NCBI GenBank assembly: GCA_964036315.1
Contig: OZ038479.1
Span: 58,072,246-58,136,245 of the forward strand
Length of the DNA: 64,000 nucleotides
Direction: 5' to 3'
Origin: Acanthosepion esculentum
Taxonomy: Eukaryota; Mollusca; Cephalopoda; Sepiida; Sepiidae
A model generated the notes under the pieces. The model made no database searches and was not told the DNA's origin. It saw only the letters and a program-made list of their open reading frames with translations. Made by a program: the position numbers and the translations under genes. Positions 31,851 through 41,905 of this stretch are shown here, piece by piece. Position 1 is the stretch's first letter; every line of letters begins with the position of its first letter.

Positions 31851-34193
31851 ATGGAGCAAAAATCCGTCGTTTCTAACAGAACGCGTTCCAGGTTCTCCTC
31901 TGCCTCATCCAAGGCCTTGGCTGTCCGTGCTGAACTGGAGATGGCTAAAGCAAGCCTGCTCTTCGTGGAGAGAGAGAATAAACTGCGTGAAGCAAAGGCT
32001 AAAATCGAGTCCGAAGAGAAAACTCTAGAGGTGCAAAGGGAGATAGCTCTCAAAGAAGCCGCACTAAAGGCCTTTGAAGAGTATGTATCACTTAGTGATG
32101 AAAAATCCAGCATTCACCTTGACCAGACTCCTGCTGATCCCATGCAGCGCACGAGAGAATATGTAGCTGAACAAACTGCTCAGCTCAACTCACAGCCTTT
32201 GCAACCTGTCACTCCGCAATCAGTACAACCTTCTGCTCTGAAACATATACGATCTCCTGCATCCCAATCCGATTGGCCCACCAACTCAGAAGCCTCCTTC
32301 TGCAACTTCCCTGATCCCAAGCCCGATCCATCTGGTGATCGTCGTCGGAGGTGCCAAACTGAAAACTGCCATGACCATTCCAGTGACCTAATGCGTTACT
32401 TTGCTCGGCGAGAATTACTGCAGGCCAGTATGTTGAAATTCTCGGACAGACCTAAGGACTATCGCGCATGGAGACGTTCGTTTCGCAACTCCATTATCGA
32501 CATGCATTTGACACCGTGTGAAGAAATGGACTTGCTCGTGAAATGGCTCGGCCCTGCCTCTACTGAGCATGCCAACCGTTTAAGGACAGCCTACCTTAAC
32601 TCTCCTGAGAAGGGCCTGCAGGAAATATGGAAGCGTCTGGAAAAATGCTACGGGTCCCCGGAAGCCATCGAAGACTCACTCTTCGAAAGGATCCATAGGT
32701 TTCCACAGGTGACCAGGGACTACTACAGACTGAGAGAGCTAAGTGACCTCCTCACCGAACTCCAAGCAGCTAAGGATGATGGTGATCTCCCTGGTCTTGC
32801 CCTCCTGGATACTGCTCGGGGTCTCAGGCCTATAGTGGAGAAACTCCCACCTACACTACGGGACCAATGGACTTCCCATGGCACTGCATACAAGCGGAAA
32901 TTTCAAGTGCCATTCCCCCCATTCTCTGTATTTACTAAGTTCATTGAGCAGCAAGCAGAGGACAGGAACGACCTCAGCTTTCGTCTCACCACAGATACTT
33001 GGCCCTCACAAAACAGGCACCGAGCAACCACACCACATGGAAAAGAGATTTCGGTCCACAACACTCAAATTGCGTCCAAGGACATCAAAGAGGTATGCCC
33101 CATCCATAACCTGCCTCACCCTCTACGCAGTTGCCGAGCATTCAGAGGTAAACCTTTTTCAGAGAGGCAAGCTTATCTGAGACAACACAACATCTGTTTC
33201 CAATGTTGTTCTAACCATGCCAACAAAGACTGCAGGTTCAAGCCTAAATACGCTGAATGTGGCAGTGAAAGCCACAACACTGCCCTTCACCCCGGACCTG
33301 TACCACAAACAACGCCCATCAGAGCCATGCCAAACCATGGCGGGGAGAACAATGATGTTACAGCCCACTGCACACAGGTTTGTGGTGGCCACCTACTCGA
33401 CAAATCCTGTTCAAAGATTTGCCTGGTGAATGTACATCCCCAAGGCCAGAGAAACAAGGCAGTCAGGATGTATGCTGTGATCGACGAACAGAGTAACAAG
33501 TCGCTTGCTAGTCCAGAGTTCTTCGAGTTGTTCAGCGACTGCGGCCCCACATCTTCTTACTCACATAGGACCTGCGCTGAAGTCATAGAAACATCTGGGA
33601 GAAGAGCCTATGGGTACAGAATTGAATCCATAGATGGACGCATCAGCCTCCCCCTTCCAACACTAATTGAATGCGCTGATGTGCCTGATAATCGCTTGGA
33701 AATCCCAACGCCAGAAGCAGCCCTTCATCACAAGCATTTGGCTAGCATAGCAGCGGAGATCCCCAACTTGGACCATAAGGCCCCTATTTTGCTACTCCTG
33801 GGTCGTGACATTATCGACGTACATAAGGTTCACGCCCAGATCAACGGTCCTCACAACGCCCCTTATGCTCAGAAACTAGACATGGGCTGGGTGATAGTGG
33901 GGAATGTATGCCTCGGGGGAACGCATAAACCAACCACTGTAGACACCTTCTTCACCAGCACCCGAGAAGGAGGCCGCTCAACAAACTTTGGGCCTTGTCC
34001 CAATATGTTCCAGGCCAAGGAAAGATACCAACAGAAAGAATTGGGTAGCTCCGTGTTTCGACTGACTAAGGAAGACGACCAACTGGCCTACTCTATAGAA
34101 GACAGAATCTTCCTCGATGTAATGGGAAAAGGTGTGAAGAAGAATAGTCGCTGCAGCTGGGTCGCGCCACTTCCATCTCAGCCCATCAGTTAA
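31851..34193 (+). CDS. BEL/Pao gag-protease polyprotein, intact frame without polymerase
   Basis: A 780-residue frame starting at the ATG in GCCATGG (a good context). Residues ~25-95 are a charged coiled-coil-like stretch (MAKASLLFVERENKLREAK). Residues ~190-375 are BEL gag of the DUF1759 type (FSDRPKDYRAWRRSF, LEKCYGSPE). Residues ~415-470 are a Cys/His-rich nucleocapsid region (CPIHNLPHPLRSC, CFQCCSNHANKDC). Residues ~540-690 are the protease of the DUF1758 type, with AVIDEQSNKS at the active-site position and ILLLLGRDI. It ends 30 residues after RIFLDVM, where BEL pol would lead on to reverse transcriptase. The product could form particles and process itself, but needs another element's polymerase. 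Its lack of stops stands out among the broken elements around it. Confidence 0.85.
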   Translation: MEQKSVVSNRTRSRFSSASSKALAVRAELEMAKASLLFVERENKLREAKAKIESEEKTLEVQREIALKEAALKAFEEYVSLSDEKSSIHLDQTPADPMQRTREYVAEQTAQLNSQPLQPVTPQSVQPSALKHIRSPASQSDWPTNSEASFCNFPDPKPDPSGDRRRRCQTENCHDHSSDLMRYFARRELLQASMLKFSDRPKDYRAWRRSFRNSIIDMHLTPCEEMDLLVKWLGPASTEHANRLRTAYLNSPEKGLQEIWKRLEKCYGSPEAIEDSLFERIHRFPQVTRDYYRLRELSDLLTELQAAKDDGDLPGLALLDTARGLRPIVEKLPPTLRDQWTSHGTAYKRKFQVPFPPFSVFTKFIEQQAEDRNDLSFRLTTDTWPSQNRHRATTPHGKEISVHNTQIASKDIKEVCPIHNLPHPLRSCRAFRGKPFSERQAYLRQHNICFQCCSNHANKDCRFKPKYAECGSESHNTALHPGPVPQTTPIRAMPNHGGENNDVTAHCTQVCGGHLLDKSCSKICLVNVHPQGQRNKAVRMYAVIDEQSNKSLASPEFFELFSDCGPTSSYSHRTCAEVIETSGRRAYGYRIESIDGRISLPLPTLIECADVPDNRLEIPTPEAALHHKHLASIAAEIPNLDHKAPILLLLGRDIIDVHKVHAQINGPHNAPYAQKLDMGWVIVGNVCLGGTHKPTTVDTFFTSTREGGRSTNFGPCPNMFQAKERYQQKELGSSVFRLTKEDDQLAYSIEDRIFLDVMGKGVKKNSRCSWVAPLPSQPIS

Positions 34194-34438
34194 AACGCAC
34201 CATCTTCTTCCTCCATTGTCCCATCTGTATAACCCTTTTCCTTGTCGCTTTGCTCTCCCCTCTCCATGATGGAATTTTTTCATAGAACACTTGCTACTCC
34301 TTTACTTTTCTTTTCTCCTGCAATTCCCCCTGCCAAACCCACTACAACTTCCCTGCCAAATGCATGCCCATCAAACTTACAAACACAAGTGTAAAAACAG
34401 ACGCAAACTTTTGAGATTTCACAATCTCAGGCGGGGAG
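34194..34438 (+). other. BEL internal 3' stretch with purine tract
   Basis: Non-coding, pyrimidine-rich and then A-rich, ending AGGCGGGGAG directly before the 3' LTR. This is where plus-strand priming would occur. It is where pol has been lost. Confidence 0.6.
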
Positions 34439-35246
34439 TATCACGTTTGTGACGTGGACCTTCCGTCAACAGGGACAAATTCACCGGACACCGTTTCTTT
34501 GTTTACCTTTTTACCTCTCGTCTCGCTGCGACGTCTTTTCTTGTTACTGATTTTTATTTTTATTTTTTATCTTTCCCTTTCTCTTTCCTTTGTGTTTTCT
34601 AGCATAGACTTACTTCCATAGCTTTAATTCCCTTTTTTATCACGCATTGCCGTTATTATCTACTTTCGGCAACGCGATAAGCCACGAGAATAGAGTTTGT
34701 CTTTTGGCGGGATCTTCAGAGTTCTGCCTGATTCGGTCCCTGCATGCACCACGCACCCTTGCTCGCTGCTCCGCCTTTCCATATAACTTTGGTTTGTTTA
34801 TTTAATTCTTCTTTAGCCTTTTCATCGCCTTTGTATTGAAATGTTTGATCGTAACACGACAAGTAGTTTGTCGCCTCTTTGTTTCTGGGTTGCTCATTCA
34901 ACCAGCTTGCTCTTTCTAGCCCTGAATTATTGATATTTAGGAAGTTATAGGACTTTTCTATGCTGAATTTGCTCAGACGTTTGGTCCTGCTCTTTTACCA
35001 TGTCTCCCTTTGTGAATTGCCTCTTTCTAGCTCTCAACGCTGACCTGCCTTTCCTCTTTTTATTTTCTGTCTCTTCCGTCGCAGTGGACTCACCTTTTTT
35101 TTGTTTGTTTTTCTTTCAGATTTTTTACCTGATTCACAGAATAAAATCTTTCGTTTTCAATGGAATTCGTCCGTGTTTTGTGAATTCGAGTTTAAACTGG
35201 CTGTCTAAAGCAATATGTTTTTTAGCAATTTGTCCAGGGCAGCACA
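34439..35246 (+). repeat. BEL 3' LTR (808 bp)
   Basis: Starts TATCACGTTTGTGACG and ends GGGCAGCACA, followed by the target copy TTAAA. Intact and uninverted, unlike the 5' LTR. Confidence 0.85.
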
Positions 35247-35349
35247 TTAAATACAAATCCTGTTGAAACCAAATGATGTACAAACATCATAATCATAAAT
35301 AATAATATCGAATCCTTTCTGAAATAAATAAAATAAAAATAAACATGAC

Positions 35350-35710
35350 CAATGGAGCAAAAGAAAAAGAAAACATTGCTCATTGCTTTTATGCAAACAC
35401 GCAGTTGGTGAAAAGTTTGTGAGTGATTATCTGCAAATGTTATGGATTCAAAAACAAAACATGTTTCATTCTTAATATAAAAATATCACATGAATGAAAT
35501 AAAGTCATATTCATGTATCAGGCAAATATGAATTTTCATTTTTATATGTGGAAGAGAGTATTAGGAACATTCCTTTTTTCAGCGTCTGTTAATAAAACGT
35601 ATTAAAACATTTGTAATTCAATATACACAGTGATGAGAAGTTTGTGAATGACGTTTTTACAATTGTTAAGGATTGAAAAAAAAAAGGTGCGTAATAATCG
35701 AGACAAGTTA
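35350..35710 (+). pseudogene. Inverted relic of a zinc-finger gene 3' end, copy 2
   Basis: Twin of 13960-14300. Opposite orientation to genes A-C. No intact finger. Confidence 0.45.
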
Positions 35711-35990
35711 ATAATCCACTCATAGCTTTTCTGCAGCAGATGTAAGCAAACAACGCCAGTAATGACTGCAGCGACGCAAATGAATCCAAACTTTTACTGT
35801 CGATAACTCCAAAACGGTAAATTTTTATCAAATTTATCAAGTTAATTTTGAATGAAGCATGGACATTTACAGCTAAATGTAAGTATTCGGGAATTTTTTA
35901 TTGCAAATTGAGCGTGGATCCTAATCAGCAAATTAACCCTAAAGATTTCATCAGATAAAATAATATAATATCAATTTTTTACAGGTTCAT

Positions 35991-36222
35991 CCCCTACACA
36001 CAAGCCATCAGTCTGTCATTGAGTGGCATGCCACTAGTGTTTACCGCTGGTGGCCCACCGTCAGAGCACCGGCGTGTTTGTCGCGGCAATGTTACCACTG
36101 GCGGACCGCTAGAGGCCCACTGATGGCCCGACAGTAGCACGCTGGTAGCCGCTACGAGAGGATTGCTGGTGTTGACATCGGCGGCCCGCTAACGGGCCAC
36201 TAGCGGTATGCGTGTAGTGTAA
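35991..36222. mobile_element. GC-rich MITE-like element, copy 2
   Basis: Twin of 14618-14853, with several substitutions. Confidence 0.45.
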
Positions 36223-36585
36223 TGAACCCTTCTTTTATTTTGTGTAATGAAGGTTTTTTCCCCAGTATCACCTTTCCTCACAAAATTACTACTCTCTCAG
36301 GCCAACGTACACATCTGTATCAAGAAATTAAAAGAAAATGCTTGAATCCGTCAACACAACAATAAAAAAGAATATTTCTACACGTGATACATTTGGTAAG
36401 GAAATTTTGTTTGTTGTTAATAGTTATTTTGTTTTTAATAAATTAAATGTGGAGATGTGGAAGTCACCAAAGTAGGAGTTTACTTGTTTTTACAGATAAT
36501 TATCTTTGGATAACGTCCTTAATCCAAATATACGCCAATTTATGGCCTTTTAAAAATACATGCAAAGAGAATTAATACAAAGATA

Positions 36586-36599
36586 TCTATCTATCTATC

Positions 36600-36636
<37 letters not shown>

Positions 36637-36640
36637 TATT
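36586..36640. repeat. (TATC)n / (TA)n microsatellite
   Basis: Interrupted twin of 15206-15266. Confidence 0.85.
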
Positions 36641-36942
36641 CGGCTTTCATAATCATACATATTTCTTGAAACAAATAATTTCCTGTTTATAATGTCTTTT
36701 TCCTTTTTATCAATTTTGACACTTTTCAACTTCGACCTTGAACCGAACAAACAATATAAAAATTGGGTAGGTTGACACTTGAGAGAAATTTCAACGAAAT
36801 CATTTGAACACAAAGAAATCATCACGTTTTGATTTTCTCATTCCTTTTTTTAATTTGAAATGTAAGTGGGAGAAGACAAATAATTTTGATGAATAAGATG
36901 TTGATAAATTCAAAGTTTTATTGTTAAAAAATGTTTGTAAAA

Positions 36943-38720
36943 AATGGTCATTATTAACACAAGAGGAAAGATTAGTAGATTTTTTAAATTATTTTTAAAT
37001 TCTTTCTAGTACGTTTGAAATTTTGGTTAAAAATCTTGTTTGTCTTGCATCAGCGGGTTGGCCAAAGAATGATTAGTATTGAAAATTTTGAGGTTAAAAA
37101 CACATTGCTTTGGAAATTCTTGCAAAAATCAAATAATTGTTGGATTCTAATGAAATTTTCAGGACTTATTCACAAACGAGTTAATTTTATTTTTAGTGGT
37201 TCCCAACTGATTTTGGGCCATCTCCCACTTTGGTATTTCTAAAATTCTGGTGCCTCCCGTAATATTTAATTCTTACTTATTCAAAATTTTACTGCAATTC
37301 ACGTGAAGGAAGCTTAAAATGCCATTAACTTGGTCTCTATTTTGGTTTGCCAACTTTTAGCTTTCTGTTTTTTTTTTTGTTTTTTTTTATCTTTTTCTTT
37401 TTTATCATTACAAAAGAACCAGTGAACTACTTTTTAATCTTTTTTCCTGATTTTATATTCCTTTATTCAGTGTAATAAATTGAAAATTGTTTATACTAAC
37501 TTTCGTAATGTTTAAATATTTATAGGCTTTGTTTTTTCTTACTCTAAGGAAAAAAAGTTTGTTGATTGTGGTAGTGTTGCGTACACCCCGGAGGGGGGCG
37601 CGATGGCCCGGGTGCCCCCGAGTCGTATATGAACGATGTCACAGGGAGCCCGCCACATTTTTACTTTGTGATCTGACCAGGTGAAACAATATGGACAACA
37701 GAACGAAGATGTGTATGAATTAAGCAGGGGTTTATTACATGAACCTCCCTTTCTCATCTGCAGCAAATGGACCATTAGAATGCTAAATAATTTCCAATTC
37801 TTGTTTTACCAATTTCTGGAATAGTACATCTGCAACTGGTTTCTCCAATCTCCCCAAATCCATTACTTTCCAATATAAATTGCTGCCATCATTATCACTG
37901 ATTTCTAAATGGTTCCTTCTCATCTTTATTCCCACTCAAAACCTGTTCATCTTTACTTTCACTCAGATTTTGCTCGTCTTCTTTCTCACTCAGATCCTGA
38001 CAGTTGTACTAACTCATCCTTGCATTTATGATGTCTTTCTTCAGGTACAATTTGTATTTCTACTTCCTTCTTTAAAAATGCTTCCAATGCTCCTCTTTGT
38101 CTCTCATTTTCCTTTCTGGCTTTTTTCCGAAACTGAGAACCACTTGGTTTTGCTCTCTTCATCTGTGTATAAAGGATGGAATTGAAACTTTAAATAAAAA
38201 TCTCCCAAACTTGAAAGTAAAACCAAGTCTATAGTACAACTGAAGGAAAGATCTACTTCTACAAAGAAAACCATTTAAAATTTCACATTACATTAAAATA
38301 TAATTTTAAATATGAAACAAAGATTAATAAACTTTAATACATAAATGATACCAATTGATTTTTCGTATTTTTCTTAAAATACGTTTTAAATTTCTTTAAA
38401 ATAGAGTTAACGAAAAGAAAAGAAAAATACTTACATTTATGTTGATACCAAATTTCCTTTATTTTTTCAGTTTTTAGTCTGAAAGAAGTTAACTTTATGA
38501 GAATGAAAATGTAATTGTTTCAATAATAACCAAGAATCCTTTTTAAGTAGTCTTTGATTTTATGGCATTCTATCTCCACGCCCACCATTGATATCATTTG
38601 AACTTTTTTTCACTACCAGTTCACAGACATAAAAGATCAAAATGAAAGAACTAACGCCAAAGTTTTGGAATTCTCACATAGGTGTAAAAAAACACTACGG
38701 ATTCAAGTAAGTACTCACAA
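36943..38720. other. Non-coding stretch with a GC-rich patch at 37568-37640
   Basis: Mostly AT-rich with nothing recognised. 37568-37680 is GC-rich ('acaccccggaggggggcgcg...'). Its minus-strand frame (37775-37539) has the phrase SGVYAT but no family I can name. It may be part of a dispersed element. Confidence 0.35.
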
Positions 38721-39043
38721 AATACTATGGGGGGGTAGCTTGTGGTATACTTAATGACCAGCCCAAATTGATCACCGTGTGTAAGTGGGGTTCATCCTCA
38801 CCGCCAGACAGCTCTTTTTGGAGACATTTTTTACAAGCTGGCGTCATTTGAACCCTATTTAAAATTTTCTTCACAGGTTTGGTCGAATTATCAGCACTAC
38901 CAGTAGCCAAATATAGACATTTTAAAACTAAAAACTATTAATTTTATTTATTTTTAATATCTAATTTTAGGTGTATTTGCTAAATAAAACAAAAAGTTAT
39001 GTTTCTTCTCCCTTATCATGGCCTTTGTTGCAACAAACATAAT

Positions 39044-39208
39044 ATATACAGTGTAACCCGGATATAAGAGAGTTGTCGGGACCGGAGACGAAGTCTCTTA
39101 TATCCGGGTTTGATCTATTATATATACATTAACACAGACTGTAATTTGGGACCAGAGAAAATCTATCTTATATCCGGGTTTCTCTTATATCCGGGTTACA
39201 CTGTATAT
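39044..39208. mobile_element. pogo/Tigger-like or mariner-like MITE with perfect 28-bp terminal inverted repeats
   Basis: 39044-39071 and 39181-39208 are perfect reverse complements. The likely element ends are CAGTGTAACCCGGATATAAG (from 39049) and its complement (to 39203), flanked by TA on both sides. The start CAGTG and the TA target fit the Tc1/mariner/pogo superfamily. The 155-bp length leaves no room for a transposase. An extra inner copy of TCTCTTATATCCGGGTT lies at 39095-39111. Confidence 0.8.
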
Positions 39209-41389
39209 ATTTTGGCAACTTGTGAAATAGCACCATGCCGTCGTAAATACTTGGAGTGTTTTGCGGTACACTTGCCAGCTGAGGTATTTTCTCTGCAAGA
39301 CAAGCAAATAGCTTTACAGTTTTTGTCATGGTACCATGAGGATGGCACAGTGACAGAGGATATGGTGAAAGCTCAAACTTCAACACCTCGTCAAGATCAA
39401 TGTTTCTGCTCCTTTTTATAGCAAGCAATCGTTCAAGGGTATTCCGATCTGTTCTCAATGCAATTGAACTTTTATTAGTTTTCACATTCTTTTTTGGTGA
39501 TCATCTCATCAAAAGTAGACAATTTATTCTTCTTGAGGGGCTCGTAAAATGACTGGGTGTCTCTGATTTGTCGCATCTCAACAAAAGATTTCAAACAGCT
39601 TTTTCCAATTTCTTCTGCTCGCAGTAAGTCAACGCAATTTCCCTTCATAACAGCCACTCCAGACGAAATGTTTATAAGAGAGTATTGCTGTGGGAGAAAG
39701 GATTCATCCACTCATTCTTGAAATCCTGTTTCATGGTGGCATAAAGTGGCTAGTTAGCACCCATCTTTGCACTGCATCAGCACATGTACTTACCCAATGA
39801 TACCAATGATATCTGTTCATAGTTTGCTCGCTCAATTGATCAGGAGGCAACATGTTGAAATTTCCTGGTGACCTTTTAACTGCAAAGTTCCCTTTGACAA
39901 ACTCATCATGAATTGCTGGATGATTGACATATAGCTTGGTCTGATCTATCCAGCAGTACGTGAAGTCTCTGCTGCAGTTTGGTCTGTCATATGCATGATG
40001 AAACCATACCAACATTTTCTCCATGCTAGAAAGATGGAGCTCCCGATCACCTGTGCGACTTGACTTGATTTGACATAGTCTAGAAGGGTTTGGACCATGT
40101 CAATAAAATTTTACCAAAATTGTGCTATTGAACCACAGTCACCTTTGTGGATGAGATCTTCGAAATGCTCCCATAAAGTGAACACTTCAGTGATTTTATC
40201 AACGACAACTGACATGTTGTTTAGGCTCCTCTGCTCAGTAAGAGATTTTATCTCCGCTGATTCGAGAAATTAATTCAAACTGACGGACTCACTGTTGTCA
40301 TGCATGCATTGAGAAAATGAATCTATTTTCAATCTCATTAGTGCCCCGAAGATGGTTTTCAACACTTGCATTCCGCGATTGTAATGTTTGTCTTTCAGAA
40401 CGCTGTCAACAGAATGTGAGCTTGACCAAGTGGCATGCTATGATGATATCTCTCAGACATGCTGATCCGAATCGCATGCCAATCACCGCCATGAAAATGC
40501 AACAGGCATGAAACCCACCCCCATTCGTAAATTAATGAAGTTTTTGAGGTCTGCGTTCTGGGAATTGTTGGGAATGTCTAAGGACTTTGTGTAGATTGCT
40601 GGGTCCAGAACTAAATCCGAGCTAGTCAATCTAATGTTTTCTGCTTTTTCTTTAACCTGGTTGAGAGCCTCAAGAACAGTTGAAAATTTTGTTGGAGAAT
40701 CATTAATTGTGGGCAAGTAGAACACTTCATGAGGCTCTTTGATAATCTCTGCTTCCGTTTCACTGAAGAAAGCTGACCAGTTTGGTACAATTTATACTGA
40801 GGAATCCGCCTTTGCACTTTTGCGACAGAAAAGCCAAATCCGGTCATTTCTTTTCGACATTGTATCATGCAGGTGGCTGCTGTTTGTCTCAAACTCTTTG
40901 ATCAATGACGGAGTAGGTCGTTCTTTTGTGGCAGGGGGCAATATCACCCCGAAGTAACAATAATTATAATAGAGGAGAATATACTGGAAAACAGGAAAAA
41001 AGGCCTTTTCAAAAGAACTAACATGTTAAAAATGCTGTAAAGACTTTGAAATGTAAATGTTATAGATTTTATTTAGAAAACGAAATACAATCTTTTTTTT
41101 TCCTTTAAGCGTACAAAAGATATCAGATTATTAATAGAAAATAGAATTCAGAATGTCTTGATCTAAAGGTTAATTTTATCGATAATACAGCATGAATCTA
41201 GGTAAACTTTACAAAAATTGCTCAGAGCTATTAATAGATAAACTTAGAACAATGGCAATACGGTCAGAGCACTCTAAAATGAAATGAGTATGAACTTTTA
41301 ATTTAGAAGTGTGTCGGAAAATGGGTTGATTCTGTTCCTAATAAAAGTATGTCAGTACGTTCGCACTAAAACAAAAAACAAATACGTCA

Positions 41390-41762
41390 CCAGTTCTATA
41401 TAAAGAGGCAAGCCTACCAGAAGAAGAGTGAGTTGGGTTGAGACCCAGAGACAGTCTGGTTAGAGACAGTGAGGAAGTGACGTCAGAGGTTGGAACAAAG
41501 CGCCAACTGACATGTGCTGTTGATATAAGTACAAAGAAGTGAATTACTTCCTCCAACCACTAAGACTACTGTTACTATTATTACTACCACTGAGAACAGA
41601 AACGTTGAACAAGCTACAGTAATCAAAAAGTGTTCAAATGAAGCTACCTCACTCCTTTAACGAAATTCCATGAAGTATTTTTTGTTTTCTTGATCATTGT
41701 TCATACACAAGAGACATTCAACTTTTGGCCAGAATTGTATTATTATATGTATATTGTTGATG

Positions 41763-41793
<31 letters not shown>

Positions 41794-41905
41794 ACTTTTG
41801 TCCTTCTAAAATCGGATCGACTTGGCCATATTTATTTTCTGTTACAGGTAGACCAACGAAGATCAAAAAATGTCAGGATCAAAAAATCAAAATGTGGCTG
41901 GTGAG
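41390..41905 (+). promoter_or_regulatory. Promoter and exon-like island inside the decayed gene
   Basis: CTATATAAAGAGGC (41397-41410) is a good TATA box. GTGACGTCAG (a CRE-like core) lies at about 41476-41485. Further on, TTTTCTGTTACAG ends at about 41847 like a splice acceptor and is followed by AAAAAATGTCAGG and then GGCTGGTGAGTGG, like a start codon and a donor. On the plus strand this resembles a first promoter, an intron and a short coding exon, or an LTR with leader. A (TA)n run lies at 41765-41791. No protein is recognised. Confidence 0.3.

Larger units (their letters stand above)
30764..35246 (+). mobile_element. BEL/Pao LTR retrotransposon, non-autonomous (gag-protease only), present only in unit 2
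   Basis: The ~808-bp 3' LTR is intact (34439-35246). The 5' LTR is split: its first half is inverted (30764-31171) and its second half is direct (31241-31634). Between the LTRs lie a 780-aa gag-protease frame, a short 3' stretch and a purine tract AGGCGGGGAG just before the 3' LTR. There is no reverse transcriptase, RNase H or integrase. The target duplication is TTAAA (35247-35251; its partner lies inside the inverted flank at 31172-31176). The empty site is in unit 1 near 13890. Insertion therefore followed the segmental duplication, or the element was lost cleanly from unit 1, which is less likely. Confidence 0.85.

Noticed and set aside
33159..33550. Minus-strand frames within the BEL gag-protease
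   Set aside because: Antisense shadows of the 780-codon frame, with no motif.
40739..40957. Plus-strand frame inside the decayed gene
   Set aside because: Complement of the minus-strand pseudogene piece at the same place.
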